DNA of 64,000 bases from Archangiaceae bacterium (GTDB lineage Bacteria; Myxococcota; Myxococcia; Myxococcales; Myxococcaceae): assembly GCA_016714225.1 (NCBI GenBank), contig JADJNS010000001.1, positions 620,001-684,000 of the forward strand, in the 5' to 3' direction. The notes beneath the pieces are model-generated. The model made no database searches and was not told where the DNA came from. It saw nothing but the letters and a program-made list of their open reading frames with translations. Both the position numbers and the translations under genes were made by a program. Shown here one piece after another: positions 34,401-41,532 of the stretch; positions within the stretch are counted from its first letter, which is position 1, and each line of letters starts with the position of its first letter.

Positions 34401-34645
34401 ACGAGCCTCAGCGCGCCGCGGCCGCTGTTGCGCACCACCATCTGCAGCGCGATGCGCTCGCCGACGAACGCCGAGCCGAAGTCGAAGGTGGCGTCGCGGT
34501 CGACGCGCACGCCATCGGCGTCCTTCCACACGATGCCGAGGTCACCGAGGCCCTGGCCGACTCCACCATTGCCGTGACAATCGCAGGCAGAGGTACCCAG
34601 GCCCGCAAGGAAGAGAACTGCCATGGCGCGCACGAGAGGACGCAT
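31454..34645 (-). CDS. Large choice-of-anchor D/VWA-like lipoprotein, paralog A
   Basis: The 1063-residue exported protein has a signal MRPLVRAMAVLFLAGLGTSAC. Five to six Ig/ASH-like beta-sandwich repeats follow (TFDFGSAFVGERIALQMVVR, VLDFGEVPLGEHFKLGHTF, LNFGLVTPPDHKDLGVTI, YDFGNVKKDCNTAPREFTIY), the choice-of-anchor D pattern. The C-terminal 280 residues are von Willebrand A-like with a DxSCS metal-site start (DVLLVVDDSCSMADKQ). It ends in a beta-domain (GGRTLDVKIDGATVPAGDFTY). It is clearly paralogous to the protein at 36120-39374. Likely a cell-surface adhesion or sensing protein. It is 21 bases from the M28 gene and divergent from the Cys-rich lipoprotein. Confidence 0.9.
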   Translation of the reverse strand: MRPLVRAMAVLFLAGLGTSACDCHGNGGVGQGLGDLGIVWKDADGVRVDRDATFDFGSAFVGERIALQMVVRNSGRGALRLVDLTQTDGALTSIGDPVKEGSYFEVKFTPVVTVEATGETVVDLAFTPRVGLSHPVAKLKLTAENTRTEDDTAVITLKGQGEGGACELPSVLDFGEVPLGEHFKLGHTFKNTAMISTTIHVGDVTGPDAASFVANFSGDATVPAQGERVSEFTFSPTELRSYQARVTMKGPGDCPEGEVQLIGKGADQVLTWEPDHLDFGYVSPMVSAPREVTFTNHSNVPIVLTGVGTDYMDFSYLPGMGETPTTFTVAGGGTSKLTVACRPSGLGARSGTLFFDTPLTKSPHGVVNLSCVGGGPSIKVTPRPTLPFGKVGFFPGSSTYSVSRKVTVQNVGTRPPNNDPKANLFLGQVTNGVPGGFPLLVINPTNSNTLNTELEVGLPASYDPMTGLTAQIGQNLADLVVTLRPASQGPKEAELIIYSNDPVEPVIKVTVSADAQPLPPCNLQVAPTSLNFGLVTPPDHKDLGVTIKNLGVNANETCSLSGIELAAGSDPAFSLVGGPIDSKELQPGQVLTAVVRVWPTGTVPSMTQTLTGQLRFNVADPTQPSRTIPLSASIGPVCLTIAPDSYDFGNVKKDCNTAPREFTIYNTCSSTIYVQGITVQAGAGQPAGGPQCPGGSPCPEFSLTSTPTLPTGGLALAPGGLTTFRARYKPIDYGADSGAIAIAAVQSGSNVTYLVSLAGLGDMSGQQTDTFQQSLSPKADVLLVVDDSCSMADKQMSLGSNFSAFLTYAQATGTDWQIGVTTTDAAPQSCVLGICTGGTINGKLIGTPKILTPSTPNVASVFSTRVQVGTNGLDETGFEAAVKALTPPVIANENAGFLRYDANLAVVVVSDAGDQGGQPFSYYLNRLRNVKGYQRANMFTFNVIGPFMASPPMGCTYDDYTDSSTYHQMASQTSGVEYEICAPNWATKLQDLGKTAFGYRTTFFLSAQPDFTGGRTLDVKIDGATVPAGDFTYDAPTQAVVFQPMKTPGPGKTLTVSYFKACL

Positions 34646-34871
34646 TGACCAACTCCCGGTGGAACGAGGTGCTGCTGGAGGGCGGAACTGCGAACGGCTC
34701 CCTTTGGCGCGCGCAAGGTGCCGTCGAAGGTCGCGAAGATCAAGTCCCCCCCGCGCGATTTCCCTCGCACACAGTGTGTGCTGGTGGGGCGGTCTTGTTT
34801 ACCGGTGGCGGATGTGAGATCCGCCCGGCGTTTCGCAAACGGCCCTCGCAGCACTCAAGGCAAAGCAAAAT

Positions 34872-35996
34872 ATGAAGACCTCGTTCGGCGTGGCGCAGGC
34901 AGCAGCAGTCGGGTTGTGCATCGGGTTGGCGATGTCTGCCGTGTCGTGTGGCACCCGGCCTCCGACGACCAAGTGCACCCGCACCACCTGCGCCAACGGC
35001 TGCTGTGGTGACGACGGCACCTGCTACGCCGCCGACGACGCCGGCGTTCAAGACAGCTCGGCCTGCGGCCTCGACGGCCGCACCTGCATCGAGTGCAAGT
35101 CGACCGAGGTCTGCAGCCTCGGCCAGTGCCGCCTCGGCGGCGCGACCGGCGGCGGCCAGGGCGGCAGCGGCGGCACCGGCGGCATCGGCGGCGGCACCGC
35201 GGGCTCGACCGGCGGCGGCACCGGCGGCTCGAGCGGCGACGGCGGCACCTGCACCGCGGCCTCGTGCCCCACCGGCTGCTGCAGCGCCCAGGGGCAGTGC
35301 GTGCTCCCCGCCACCCAGAACTTCACCCGCTGCGGCAGCGGCGGCGCGGCCTGCAGCACCTGCCCCACCGGTCAGACCTGCTCGGCGCCCGGCGACGGCG
35401 GCACCGCCAACGCGTGCCGGGTGCCCAACTGCTCGGCGTGCCTCGACTCGGCCGGCAACTGCCGCACCGACAAGCAGACCATGACCGACCCGCTCTACTG
35501 CGGCGCGAGCGGCGCCCTGTGCGCGCGCTGCGACACCGCCAACGGGCAGCAGTGCCTCGCCGGCCGCTGCACCAGCATGTCGAGCGGCTGCAACTCGACC
35601 AACTGCGACGGCTGCTGCTCGGGCAACACCTGCATCGGCTTCGCCGACGGCGGCATCTCGAACGCGCAGTGCGGCCGCAGCGCGGCGGTCTGCCAGAGCT
35701 GCCAGGGCGGGCAGACGTGCAACACCAACTCTGGCTCGTGCCAGGGCGGCGGCACCGGCGGTGGCGGTGGCACTGGCGGCGGCGGCGGGTTTCCCGGCCT
35801 CGACGGCGGCCTGGGCGGCATCTGCGACTCGAGCACCTGCCCCAACGGCTGCTGCAACGCGCTGATCGGCTGCGTCGCCGACGGCACCTCGCTCAGCGGC
35901 CTCGGCGTGGCGTGCGGCACCGGCGGCGCGGTCTGCCAGATTTGCATCCTCGCTCCGACCTGCGCCCTGGGCATGGCCGCCGGCCTCTGCCAGTGA
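34872..35996 (+). CDS. Cys-rich, Gly-linker lipoprotein
   Basis: The 374-residue lipoprotein (signal ending SAVSC) has three to four copies of a Cys module of the form TxCxxGCCxxxGxC...C...C..C (TTCANGCCGDDGTC, ASCPTGCCSAQGQC, TNCDGCCSGNTC, STCPNGCCNALIGC). The modules are joined by Gly/Ser/Thr linkers such as GGQGGSGGTGGIGGG. The module also occurs at 2557-3354. It probably forms disulfide-stabilised beads on flexible spacers at the surface. It sits between two large paralogous VWA proteins and ends just before a strong terminator. The 226 bases upstream form the shared divergent promoter region; no clear promoter boxes were picked out there. Confidence 0.88.
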   Translation: MKTSFGVAQAAAVGLCIGLAMSAVSCGTRPPTTKCTRTTCANGCCGDDGTCYAADDAGVQDSSACGLDGRTCIECKSTEVCSLGQCRLGGATGGGQGGSGGTGGIGGGTAGSTGGGTGGSSGDGGTCTAASCPTGCCSAQGQCVLPATQNFTRCGSGGAACSTCPTGQTCSAPGDGGTANACRVPNCSACLDSAGNCRTDKQTMTDPLYCGASGALCARCDTANGQQCLAGRCTSMSSGCNSTNCDGCCSGNTCIGFADGGISNAQCGRSAAVCQSCQGGQTCNTNSGSCQGGGTGGGGGTGGGGGFPGLDGGLGGICDSSTCPNGCCNALIGCVADGTSLSGLGVACGTGGAVCQICILAPTCALGMAAGLCQ

Positions 35997-36015
35997 GCTG
36001 ACCACCCTCGACTTA

Positions 36016-36047
36016 AAGCGCCCTGCCAGCTTTCTGGCAGGGCGCTT
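36016..36047 (+). terminator. Rho-independent-type terminator
   Basis: Perfect 14-base-pair arms AAGCGCCCTGCCAG and CTGGCAGGGCGCTT enclose a CTTT loop, 20 bases beyond the stop of the Cys-rich lipoprotein gene. The A-rich entry and T-bearing exit allow it to work on either strand. It separates that gene from the following paralog B. Confidence 0.78.
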
Positions 36048-36081
36048 CGTCGCGTTTCGCGCCAACCGGGCGCGGCCGGCC

Positions 36082-36110
36082 TTGACCCACCTGCGCCGCC
36101 AATTGCACAT
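36082..36110 (+). promoter_or_regulatory. Possible promoter of paralog B
   Basis: TTGACC at 36082-36087 matches a -35 box well. At 17 to 18 bases the -10 position reads GCACAT or CACATT, a poor match. The ATG at 36120 follows about 10 bases later, so the transcript would have almost no leader. Confidence 0.28.
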
Positions 36111-36119
36111 TGCCGCGCG

Positions 36120-39100
36120 ATGCGTCTTCAGCCCGCCGTTTTTCTCTCGCTGCTCTCGTTCGCTGCCTGCCGCTGCGAGCCGCCTCCAACGGTCGAGGGC
36201 CTGGGAGAAATCAACATCGTCTTCCCGCTCGACGGGCTGATGGTGTCGCGGCCCGACGGGGTCTACGACTTTCAGGGCATCGCGATGGGCTCGACCCGCA
36301 CCCTGCAGGTGACGGTGCGCAACGTCGGCAAGGGCCCGCTCGACGTCGACACGCTCGAGCTGGTGTCGGGCGACGGTGAGGTGTTCACCCTTCCGTTTCA
36401 AGCCGGCCGGGTCGCCGCGAGCGACTCGCTGAGCTGGGCCACCACGTTCACCGCGCCGGTCACCGCCGACGCGCAGAAGAGCTACGGCGCGCACTTCAAG
36501 CTCACCGCCAGCAACACCGAGACCGGCAAAGAGACCGCCGACATCGAGCTCAAGGGCATCGCGGTGAAGGCCGAGTGCGCCATGCCCGACACCCTCGACT
36601 TCGGAGGCGTGGCGGTGGGCGCGACCGAGAAGCGCACCGTGCACTTCCAGAACCTCACCTCGCTCGACGCGCAGGGCGCCTTGAGCGCCATCACCTCGTC
36701 GAACGGCGACTACGCCGCGTTTCACTACGGGCCGGGCTGGCAGGAAGGCCCGATTCTGCTGCCGTCGGGCGCGATGAAGGACGTCACCTTCACCTTCGGG
36801 CCCACCCAGACCCAGACCTACTCGGCGCTGGTGCAGCTCAAGGCGGCCGAGCACTGCGCCGCGCAGCCGGTGAAGCTGATCGGCCTGGGCGTCACCTCGG
36901 CGGTCGACTGCGCCGCCACCGACTTCGCCTGGCTGCCGCCGGGCCTCACCCTGACGAAGCAGGCCACCCTCACCAACTACGCGCTGCAAGACGTGGTGCT
37001 CACGGGTCTCGCCGCGACCACCAACGACTTCGCCTCGGGCGCCACCACCGTCACGGTGCCGGCGGCCCAGCGGGTGATGGCCAGCGGCGGCGGGCTGATG
37101 CTGCAGCCCGGCACGGTCACCCTGCCGGTGACGTTCAAGCCGACGAAGCTGGGGCCGCTCGACGCCGCCATCACCGGCAACACCAACCTCGGCGCCCAGC
37201 CCAAGGTGACCTGCACGCTGAGCGGCAAGGGCGGCGGCCCCGACATCGAGCTCAAGCCCTCGGGCACGCTCGACGTGGGCGCGGTGCCGTATTTCCCCAC
37301 CGCGCCGGCGCCGTACTTCATCACCCGGCGGCTCACGGTTCAGAACCTGGGCGTGGCGCCGACGCCCGCCGACGTGCGCGCCAACCTGCATTTGGGCGTG
37401 AACGGCGTGGGGCCGCAGTTCTTCCGGGTCACCCCCAAGAACGCCGACTCGCTCGAGAGCGAAATCTGCGTGGGCGTCTACGACGCGTCGAACCCCGACC
37501 CCGGCGCGCGCTGCTCCAACGCGCCGCCCTCGAGCTACGACCCCGCGCTGGGCATCGTGGCCATCGGCGCGCAGGCGCTGCTCGACGTGCCGCTGCGCAT
37601 CACGCCCAGCGCGGCGAACAAGCACATGGAGTGGGACGTCGAGGTGTTCTCCGACGACCCCGACGAGCCGGTGTCGAAGCTCACCGTGCGCGCGCACTCG
37701 GTGACGCTGCCGCCGTGCAGCTTCCTGGTGGCGCCGACGAACCTGCAGTTCGGGCTGGTGACGCCGCCCGTCTCGCGCGAGCTGACCTTTCAGGTGCGCA
37801 ACCTGGGTCAGAACACCGGTGAAGACTGCCTCGTCACCCACCTCGACCTCGCGCCCGGCGCCGACTCGACCTTCTCGCTGCCCGACGGCGAGCTCGACCA
37901 GCGCACCATCGCCCCCGGCCAGAGCCTGAGCGTGAAGGTGCGCGCCACCGGCCAGGGCCTGGCCACCACCACCCTGCGTCAGGTGATGGGCGCGGTGCGG
38001 GTCGGCATCAGCAGCCCGACCTTTCCCCAGATCGACGTGCCGCTGACCGCGTTCATGGGGCTCTCGTGCCTCACCATCGCGCCGTCGGACCTCGACTTCG
38101 GCACGGTGAAGAAGGGCTGCGCCTCGCAGCGGCGCACCTTCACCGTCTACAACACCTGCCAGGCCGCGGTGACCTTGAACGGCTGGAGCGTCTCGGCCGG
38201 CGCCGGTCAGCCCGCCGGTGGCCCCGACTGCCCGGGCACCAGCGCGTGCCCCGAGTTCGCGTTCGACGGCGCGGCGCCGGTGGCCCCGGGCGCGATGCTG
38301 CTCGCCGGAGCGACCATGCCCACCACCTTCGGGCTGCGCTACCACCCCCTCGACCTGGGGAAAGACATGGGCGCGGTGACACTCGACGTCACCCAGAACG
38401 GCACCCGGGTCGACCAGCTCATCACCCTGACGGGCGTGGGAGACAACGCTGGCCTCAACACCGACGTCTTCAGCCAGGACCCGCGGCCCAAGGCAGACAT
38501 CTTGTGGGTCATCGACAGCTCGTGCTCGATGCGCGACGAGCAGCTGTACCTCTCGCAGAACTTCGCCGCGACCATCACCTACGCCAACAGCGCGGTGCCC
38601 GGCGGCATCGACTACCAGATGGGCGTCATCGACTCGGACCCCAACACCGCCACCGGCGGTCACCTGCGCGGCGACCCGCTCAACCCCAAGGTGCTGCGCT
38701 TCAACACCCCCAACGTCGAGCCGCTGTTCCGCGCCAAGGTGCAGGTGGGCACCGCGGGCTCGGGCAACGAGCACTTCGCCGACGTGGCGGTGCGGGCGCT
38801 CACCGCGCCGCTGGTGAACACCGACAACGCCGGCTTTCTTCGGCCCGACGCGGTGCTGGCGGTCATCGCGGTCACCGACGCCGGCGACCAGTCGCAGCTG
38901 CCCACCTCGGTGCTGATGGGGCTGCTTCGCAACATCAAGGGCGCCTCCAAGCCGAACCTGTTCTCGTACAACGTCATCGGGCCGTTCACGCCCTCGGTGC
39001 CCCCGGGCTGCGAGTACGACGACTACGTCGACACCACGCTGCACAATGACCTGGTCACCGCGTTCAACGGCAAGACCGGGCAGATTTGCGCCACCCAGTC

Positions 39101-39374
39101 GTCGCCGCAGACCGAGTGGGCGCAGACCCTCACCGCCATCGGCACCACCGCGTTCGGCTACCGCGACCGCTTCTTCCTCTCGTCGCTGCCCGACATGAGC
39201 CAGGTGCCGGTGTTCACCGTGCAGCTCGACGGCATCAACGTGCCGCCCACCGACACCACCGGCAGCCTGGTGTGGAGCTACGACCTGACCACCAACTCGG
39301 TGAAGTTCACCGCGCAGTTCGTCCCCGAGCCGGGGCAGGCACTCACCATCGCGTACCACGTGCTCTGCAACTGA
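36120..39374 (+). CDS. Large choice-of-anchor D/VWA-like lipoprotein, paralog B
   Basis: The 1084-residue protein (signal MRLQPAVFLSLLSFAAC) has the same plan as the protein at 31454-34645. Beta-sandwich repeats (MGSTRTLQVTVRNVGKGPLD, LDFGGVAVGATEKRTVHFQN, LQFGLVTPPVSRELTFQVRN, LDFGTVKKGCASQRRTFTVY) are followed by a VWA-like C-terminus (PKADILWVIDSSCSMRDEQ, AVIAVTDAGDQSQLP, YNVIGPFTPSVPPGCEYDDY). Residues between the two Cys of the last repeat (AGAGQPAGGP.CPG) are identical to paralog A. This points to duplication followed by divergence. Surface adhesion or ligand display is the family-level guess. It is terminated before the riboswitch region. Confidence 0.9.
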   Translation: MRLQPAVFLSLLSFAACRCEPPPTVEGLGEINIVFPLDGLMVSRPDGVYDFQGIAMGSTRTLQVTVRNVGKGPLDVDTLELVSGDGEVFTLPFQAGRVAASDSLSWATTFTAPVTADAQKSYGAHFKLTASNTETGKETADIELKGIAVKAECAMPDTLDFGGVAVGATEKRTVHFQNLTSLDAQGALSAITSSNGDYAAFHYGPGWQEGPILLPSGAMKDVTFTFGPTQTQTYSALVQLKAAEHCAAQPVKLIGLGVTSAVDCAATDFAWLPPGLTLTKQATLTNYALQDVVLTGLAATTNDFASGATTVTVPAAQRVMASGGGLMLQPGTVTLPVTFKPTKLGPLDAAITGNTNLGAQPKVTCTLSGKGGGPDIELKPSGTLDVGAVPYFPTAPAPYFITRRLTVQNLGVAPTPADVRANLHLGVNGVGPQFFRVTPKNADSLESEICVGVYDASNPDPGARCSNAPPSSYDPALGIVAIGAQALLDVPLRITPSAANKHMEWDVEVFSDDPDEPVSKLTVRAHSVTLPPCSFLVAPTNLQFGLVTPPVSRELTFQVRNLGQNTGEDCLVTHLDLAPGADSTFSLPDGELDQRTIAPGQSLSVKVRATGQGLATTTLRQVMGAVRVGISSPTFPQIDVPLTAFMGLSCLTIAPSDLDFGTVKKGCASQRRTFTVYNTCQAAVTLNGWSVSAGAGQPAGGPDCPGTSACPEFAFDGAAPVAPGAMLLAGATMPTTFGLRYHPLDLGKDMGAVTLDVTQNGTRVDQLITLTGVGDNAGLNTDVFSQDPRPKADILWVIDSSCSMRDEQLYLSQNFAATITYANSAVPGGIDYQMGVIDSDPNTATGGHLRGDPLNPKVLRFNTPNVEPLFRAKVQVGTAGSGNEHFADVAVRALTAPLVNTDNAGFLRPDAVLAVIAVTDAGDQSQLPTSVLMGLLRNIKGASKPNLFSYNVIGPFTPSVPPGCEYDDYVDTTLHNDLVTAFNGKTGQICATQSSPQTEWAQTLTAIGTTAFGYRDRFFLSSLPDMSQVPVFTVQLDGINVPPTDTTGSLVWSYDLTTNSVKFTAQFVPEPGQALTIAYHVLCN

Positions 39375-39404
39375 TTCGGCGTGGCTTGCACCCCGCGTCG
39401 AAGC

Positions 39405-39525
39405 CCCGTACAAGCCGCCCCACCTTCGGGTGCCATTCAGGCACCAATGGGGAAGCCGGTGAAACTCCGGCGCGGTCGCGCCACTGTAACCGGGTGAAAG
39501 TACCCGGAAGCCAGGAAACCAACCC
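39405..39525 (+). promoter_or_regulatory. Cobalamin (AdoCbl) riboswitch
   Basis: The conserved core is readable: hairpin GGTGCC-attca-GGCACC (39429-39445), AATGGGGAAGCCGGTGAAAC, TCCGGCGCGGTCGC, the B12 box GCCACTGTAA, then CCGGGTGAAAGTACCCGG and GAAGCCAGGAAACC. Outer helix limits are approximate. ACGGC and GCCGT arms at about 39535-39555, just downstream, could form part of the expression platform. It precedes btuB by about 75 bases, so high cobalamin should repress the btuB-lipoprotein-btuF operon. Confidence 0.94.
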
Positions 39526-39597
39526 GACGGGACGACGGCTCTAAAAGGCCGCCGTGTCGAACCCTTCTCTCTTCGCGGAAGAGAGCAGAAGGCGGGC

Positions 39598-41532
39598 ATG
39601 GTCGGCGTCCTTCTCCTCATTGCGCTGCAAGCACCATCACCCTCTCCCCCCGTGGGAGACGGCCGGGGTGAGGGGGACGCAATACCGCTCCCGCCGGTCG
39701 ACGTGCCGGCGCCGCCCGAAGAAGCGCCCGCCGCGGCCTCATCGCCAACCCGCCGCGCTCCGAGCGCTGTCACCACCACCGTCGAGCCGACCGAGCACCG
39801 CGGCGAGGCGAAAGACACCGCCGCGCTGCTGGCCTCGACCCCCGGCGTCACGCTCGCCGGCGCAGGCGGCACCGGCCAATCGACCAGCATCTCGGTGCGC
39901 GGCGCCGCCAGCAGCGGAGTGCTGGTGCTGCTCGACGGAGTGCCCCTGGGCGGCCCGTCAGAGAGCGTCGACCTGGCCACCATTCCCACGCCCGTGGTCG
40001 AGCGGCTCGAGGTGCTGAAAGGCGGCGGCGCACGCTACGGCCCCGGCGCGCTGGGCGGGGTGCTCAACATCGTCACCCTGCGCCCGCGCGGCAAGGCGCG
40101 CCTCTTCGCCGAGGCCACCCAGGGCGCCTTCGAGACCACGCTGCTCTCGGCGGGGGCCACCGGCGAGCTGCTCGGCGGCCAGGGCCTGTTCGTGCTGCAC
40201 GGCGCGCGCAGCGAGGGGAACTTCGACTACGCGTACCGGCCGCTGAGCGAGCTGGCCGGCAGCCCCACCGAGGCGCGCGCGCGCACCAACAACGCCTCGC
40301 TGCTGGGCGGGGCGCTGCTCAAGTACCGCGCCGAGCTGCCCAAGGGCGTCGCGCTCGATGCGATGGTCGAAGGCACCGCCTACGCGCGCGGGCTGGCCGG
40401 CACCATCGACAACCCCACCACCGACGCGCACGAGCAGGGCCAGCGGGCGACCTTCGGGGCGCGGGTCACCAAGGCCTTCGAGGGCGCCGGTGAGCTCGAG
40501 GTGCTGGCCTGGGGCCGGCTGCACCGCAATGCCTTCGCGGGCGGCGCGTTCGGGTCAGACGTGTACGCGCAGACCGACAGCGGCGCGGGCGCCGAGGCGC
40601 ACTACAGCCAGCTGGCGTTCGGGCGCCACGGCCTGTCGGCGCTGGTCTCGGGCAGCGCCGAGTGGCTGCAGGCGCCGGGCGGCAACCCCAGCTGGGGGCG
40701 CTTCTCGGCGATGGCGCGCGACGAGGTGCTGCTGCTGGGCGGCGACCTCACCGTCGACGCCAGCGTGCGGGTCGACCGCTCGGGGCCGTTCACCGGGTTC
40801 TCTCCGCACCTGGGGGCGCTGTGGCTGCTGCCGCGCGGCTTCGAGGTGCGCGCCAACTTGGGGCAGGCGCACCGGCCGCCGTCGTTCTTCGAGCTCTACG
40901 TGCAGCAGGGCCACCTGATACCCAACGCGCAGCTCAAGCCCGAGCGCGGGCTGTACGCCGACGGCGCCGCCGGCTTTCGCCACGGGCGCGGCTTCGTGCA
41001 GGTGGGCGGCTTCTACGCGCTCTACGAAGACCTGATCAGCTACGAGTACTACCCGCCGCTGCTCGCCCGCCCGGTGAACTTCGCCGCCGCGCGGGTCGCC
41101 GGCCTCGAGGTCGAGGCGCGCGTCGAGCCGCTCTCGTGGGTGCAGGCCTCGGCGACGTACTCGCTGCTCTTCACCCAGAACCTGAAAGACGACCCCCGCT
41201 TCTATCTGAACCCGCTGCCCTACCGGCCCCGTCACAAGCTGCACGCGCGACTGGCGGTCGGGCCCCGGTGGCTGTACGCGCGTGGAGAAGTGCTCTACCA
41301 GTCCGACCAGTTCGTGAACCGCACCGCCACGCTCACCCTGCCCGAGCGGGCGTTCGTGAACCTCGGCGCCACCTGCGAGCTGCTGCAAGAGCCCAAGCTC
41401 TCGCTCTCGTTCGAGCTGAAGAACCTGCTCGACGTTCAGGGCATGGACCTCGACGGCTACCCGCTGCCGCCGCGCGCCGCCTACCTCACCTTGAGCCTCA
41501 CCTGGGACGTCGTTCCCGAAAGGAAGTCATGA
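39598..41532 (+). CDS. btuB: TonB-dependent cobalamin receptor (BtuB-like)
   Basis: The 644-residue outer-membrane receptor has a signal (MVGVLLLIALQA), a Pro-rich stretch and a plug domain (TAALLASTPGVTLAGAGG, ISVRGAASSGVLVLLDGVPL, VVERLEVLKGGGARYGPGAL, GGVLNIVTLRP). A 22-strand-type barrel follows (AHRPPSFFELYVQQG, NPLPYRPRHKLHARL), ending with an aromatic-rich strand (YLTLSLTWDV). Cobalamin as substrate is inferred from the riboswitch and btuF; the plug shows no metal-type features. Residues 13-27 are encoded by a REP-like palindrome. AGAAGG stands before the ATG. The stop overlaps the next start (ATGA). Confidence 0.93.
   Translation: MVGVLLLIALQAPSPSPPVGDGRGEGDAIPLPPVDVPAPPEEAPAAASSPTRRAPSAVTTTVEPTEHRGEAKDTAALLASTPGVTLAGAGGTGQSTSISVRGAASSGVLVLLDGVPLGGPSESVDLATIPTPVVERLEVLKGGGARYGPGALGGVLNIVTLRPRGKARLFAEATQGAFETTLLSAGATGELLGGQGLFVLHGARSEGNFDYAYRPLSELAGSPTEARARTNNASLLGGALLKYRAELPKGVALDAMVEGTAYARGLAGTIDNPTTDAHEQGQRATFGARVTKAFEGAGELEVLAWGRLHRNAFAGGAFGSDVYAQTDSGAGAEAHYSQLAFGRHGLSALVSGSAEWLQAPGGNPSWGRFSAMARDEVLLLGGDLTVDASVRVDRSGPFTGFSPHLGALWLLPRGFEVRANLGQAHRPPSFFELYVQQGHLIPNAQLKPERGLYADGAAGFRHGRGFVQVGGFYALYEDLISYEYYPPLLARPVNFAAARVAGLEVEARVEPLSWVQASATYSLLFTQNLKDDPRFYLNPLPYRPRHKLHARLAVGPRWLYARGEVLYQSDQFVNRTATLTLPERAFVNLGATCELLQEPKLSLSFELKNLLDVQGMDLDGYPLPPRAAYLTLSLTWDVVPERKS
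39638..39673. repeat. REP-like palindrome embedded in btuB
   Basis: The sequence CACCCTCTCCCCCCGTGGGA followed by GACGGCCGGGGTGAGG is an imperfect palindrome of the class (CCCTCTCCC...GGGAGAGGG..GGGGTGAGGG) usually found between genes of many bacteria. Here it is read through in frame as SPSPPVGDGRGEG, directly after the signal peptide. Confidence 0.6.

Noticed and set aside
34740..39989. Minus-strand open frame of 1749 codons
   Set aside because: It lies antisense to two well-supported plus-strand genes, has no family motifs, and is the long GC-rich shadow expected opposite genes with strong G/C at third positions.
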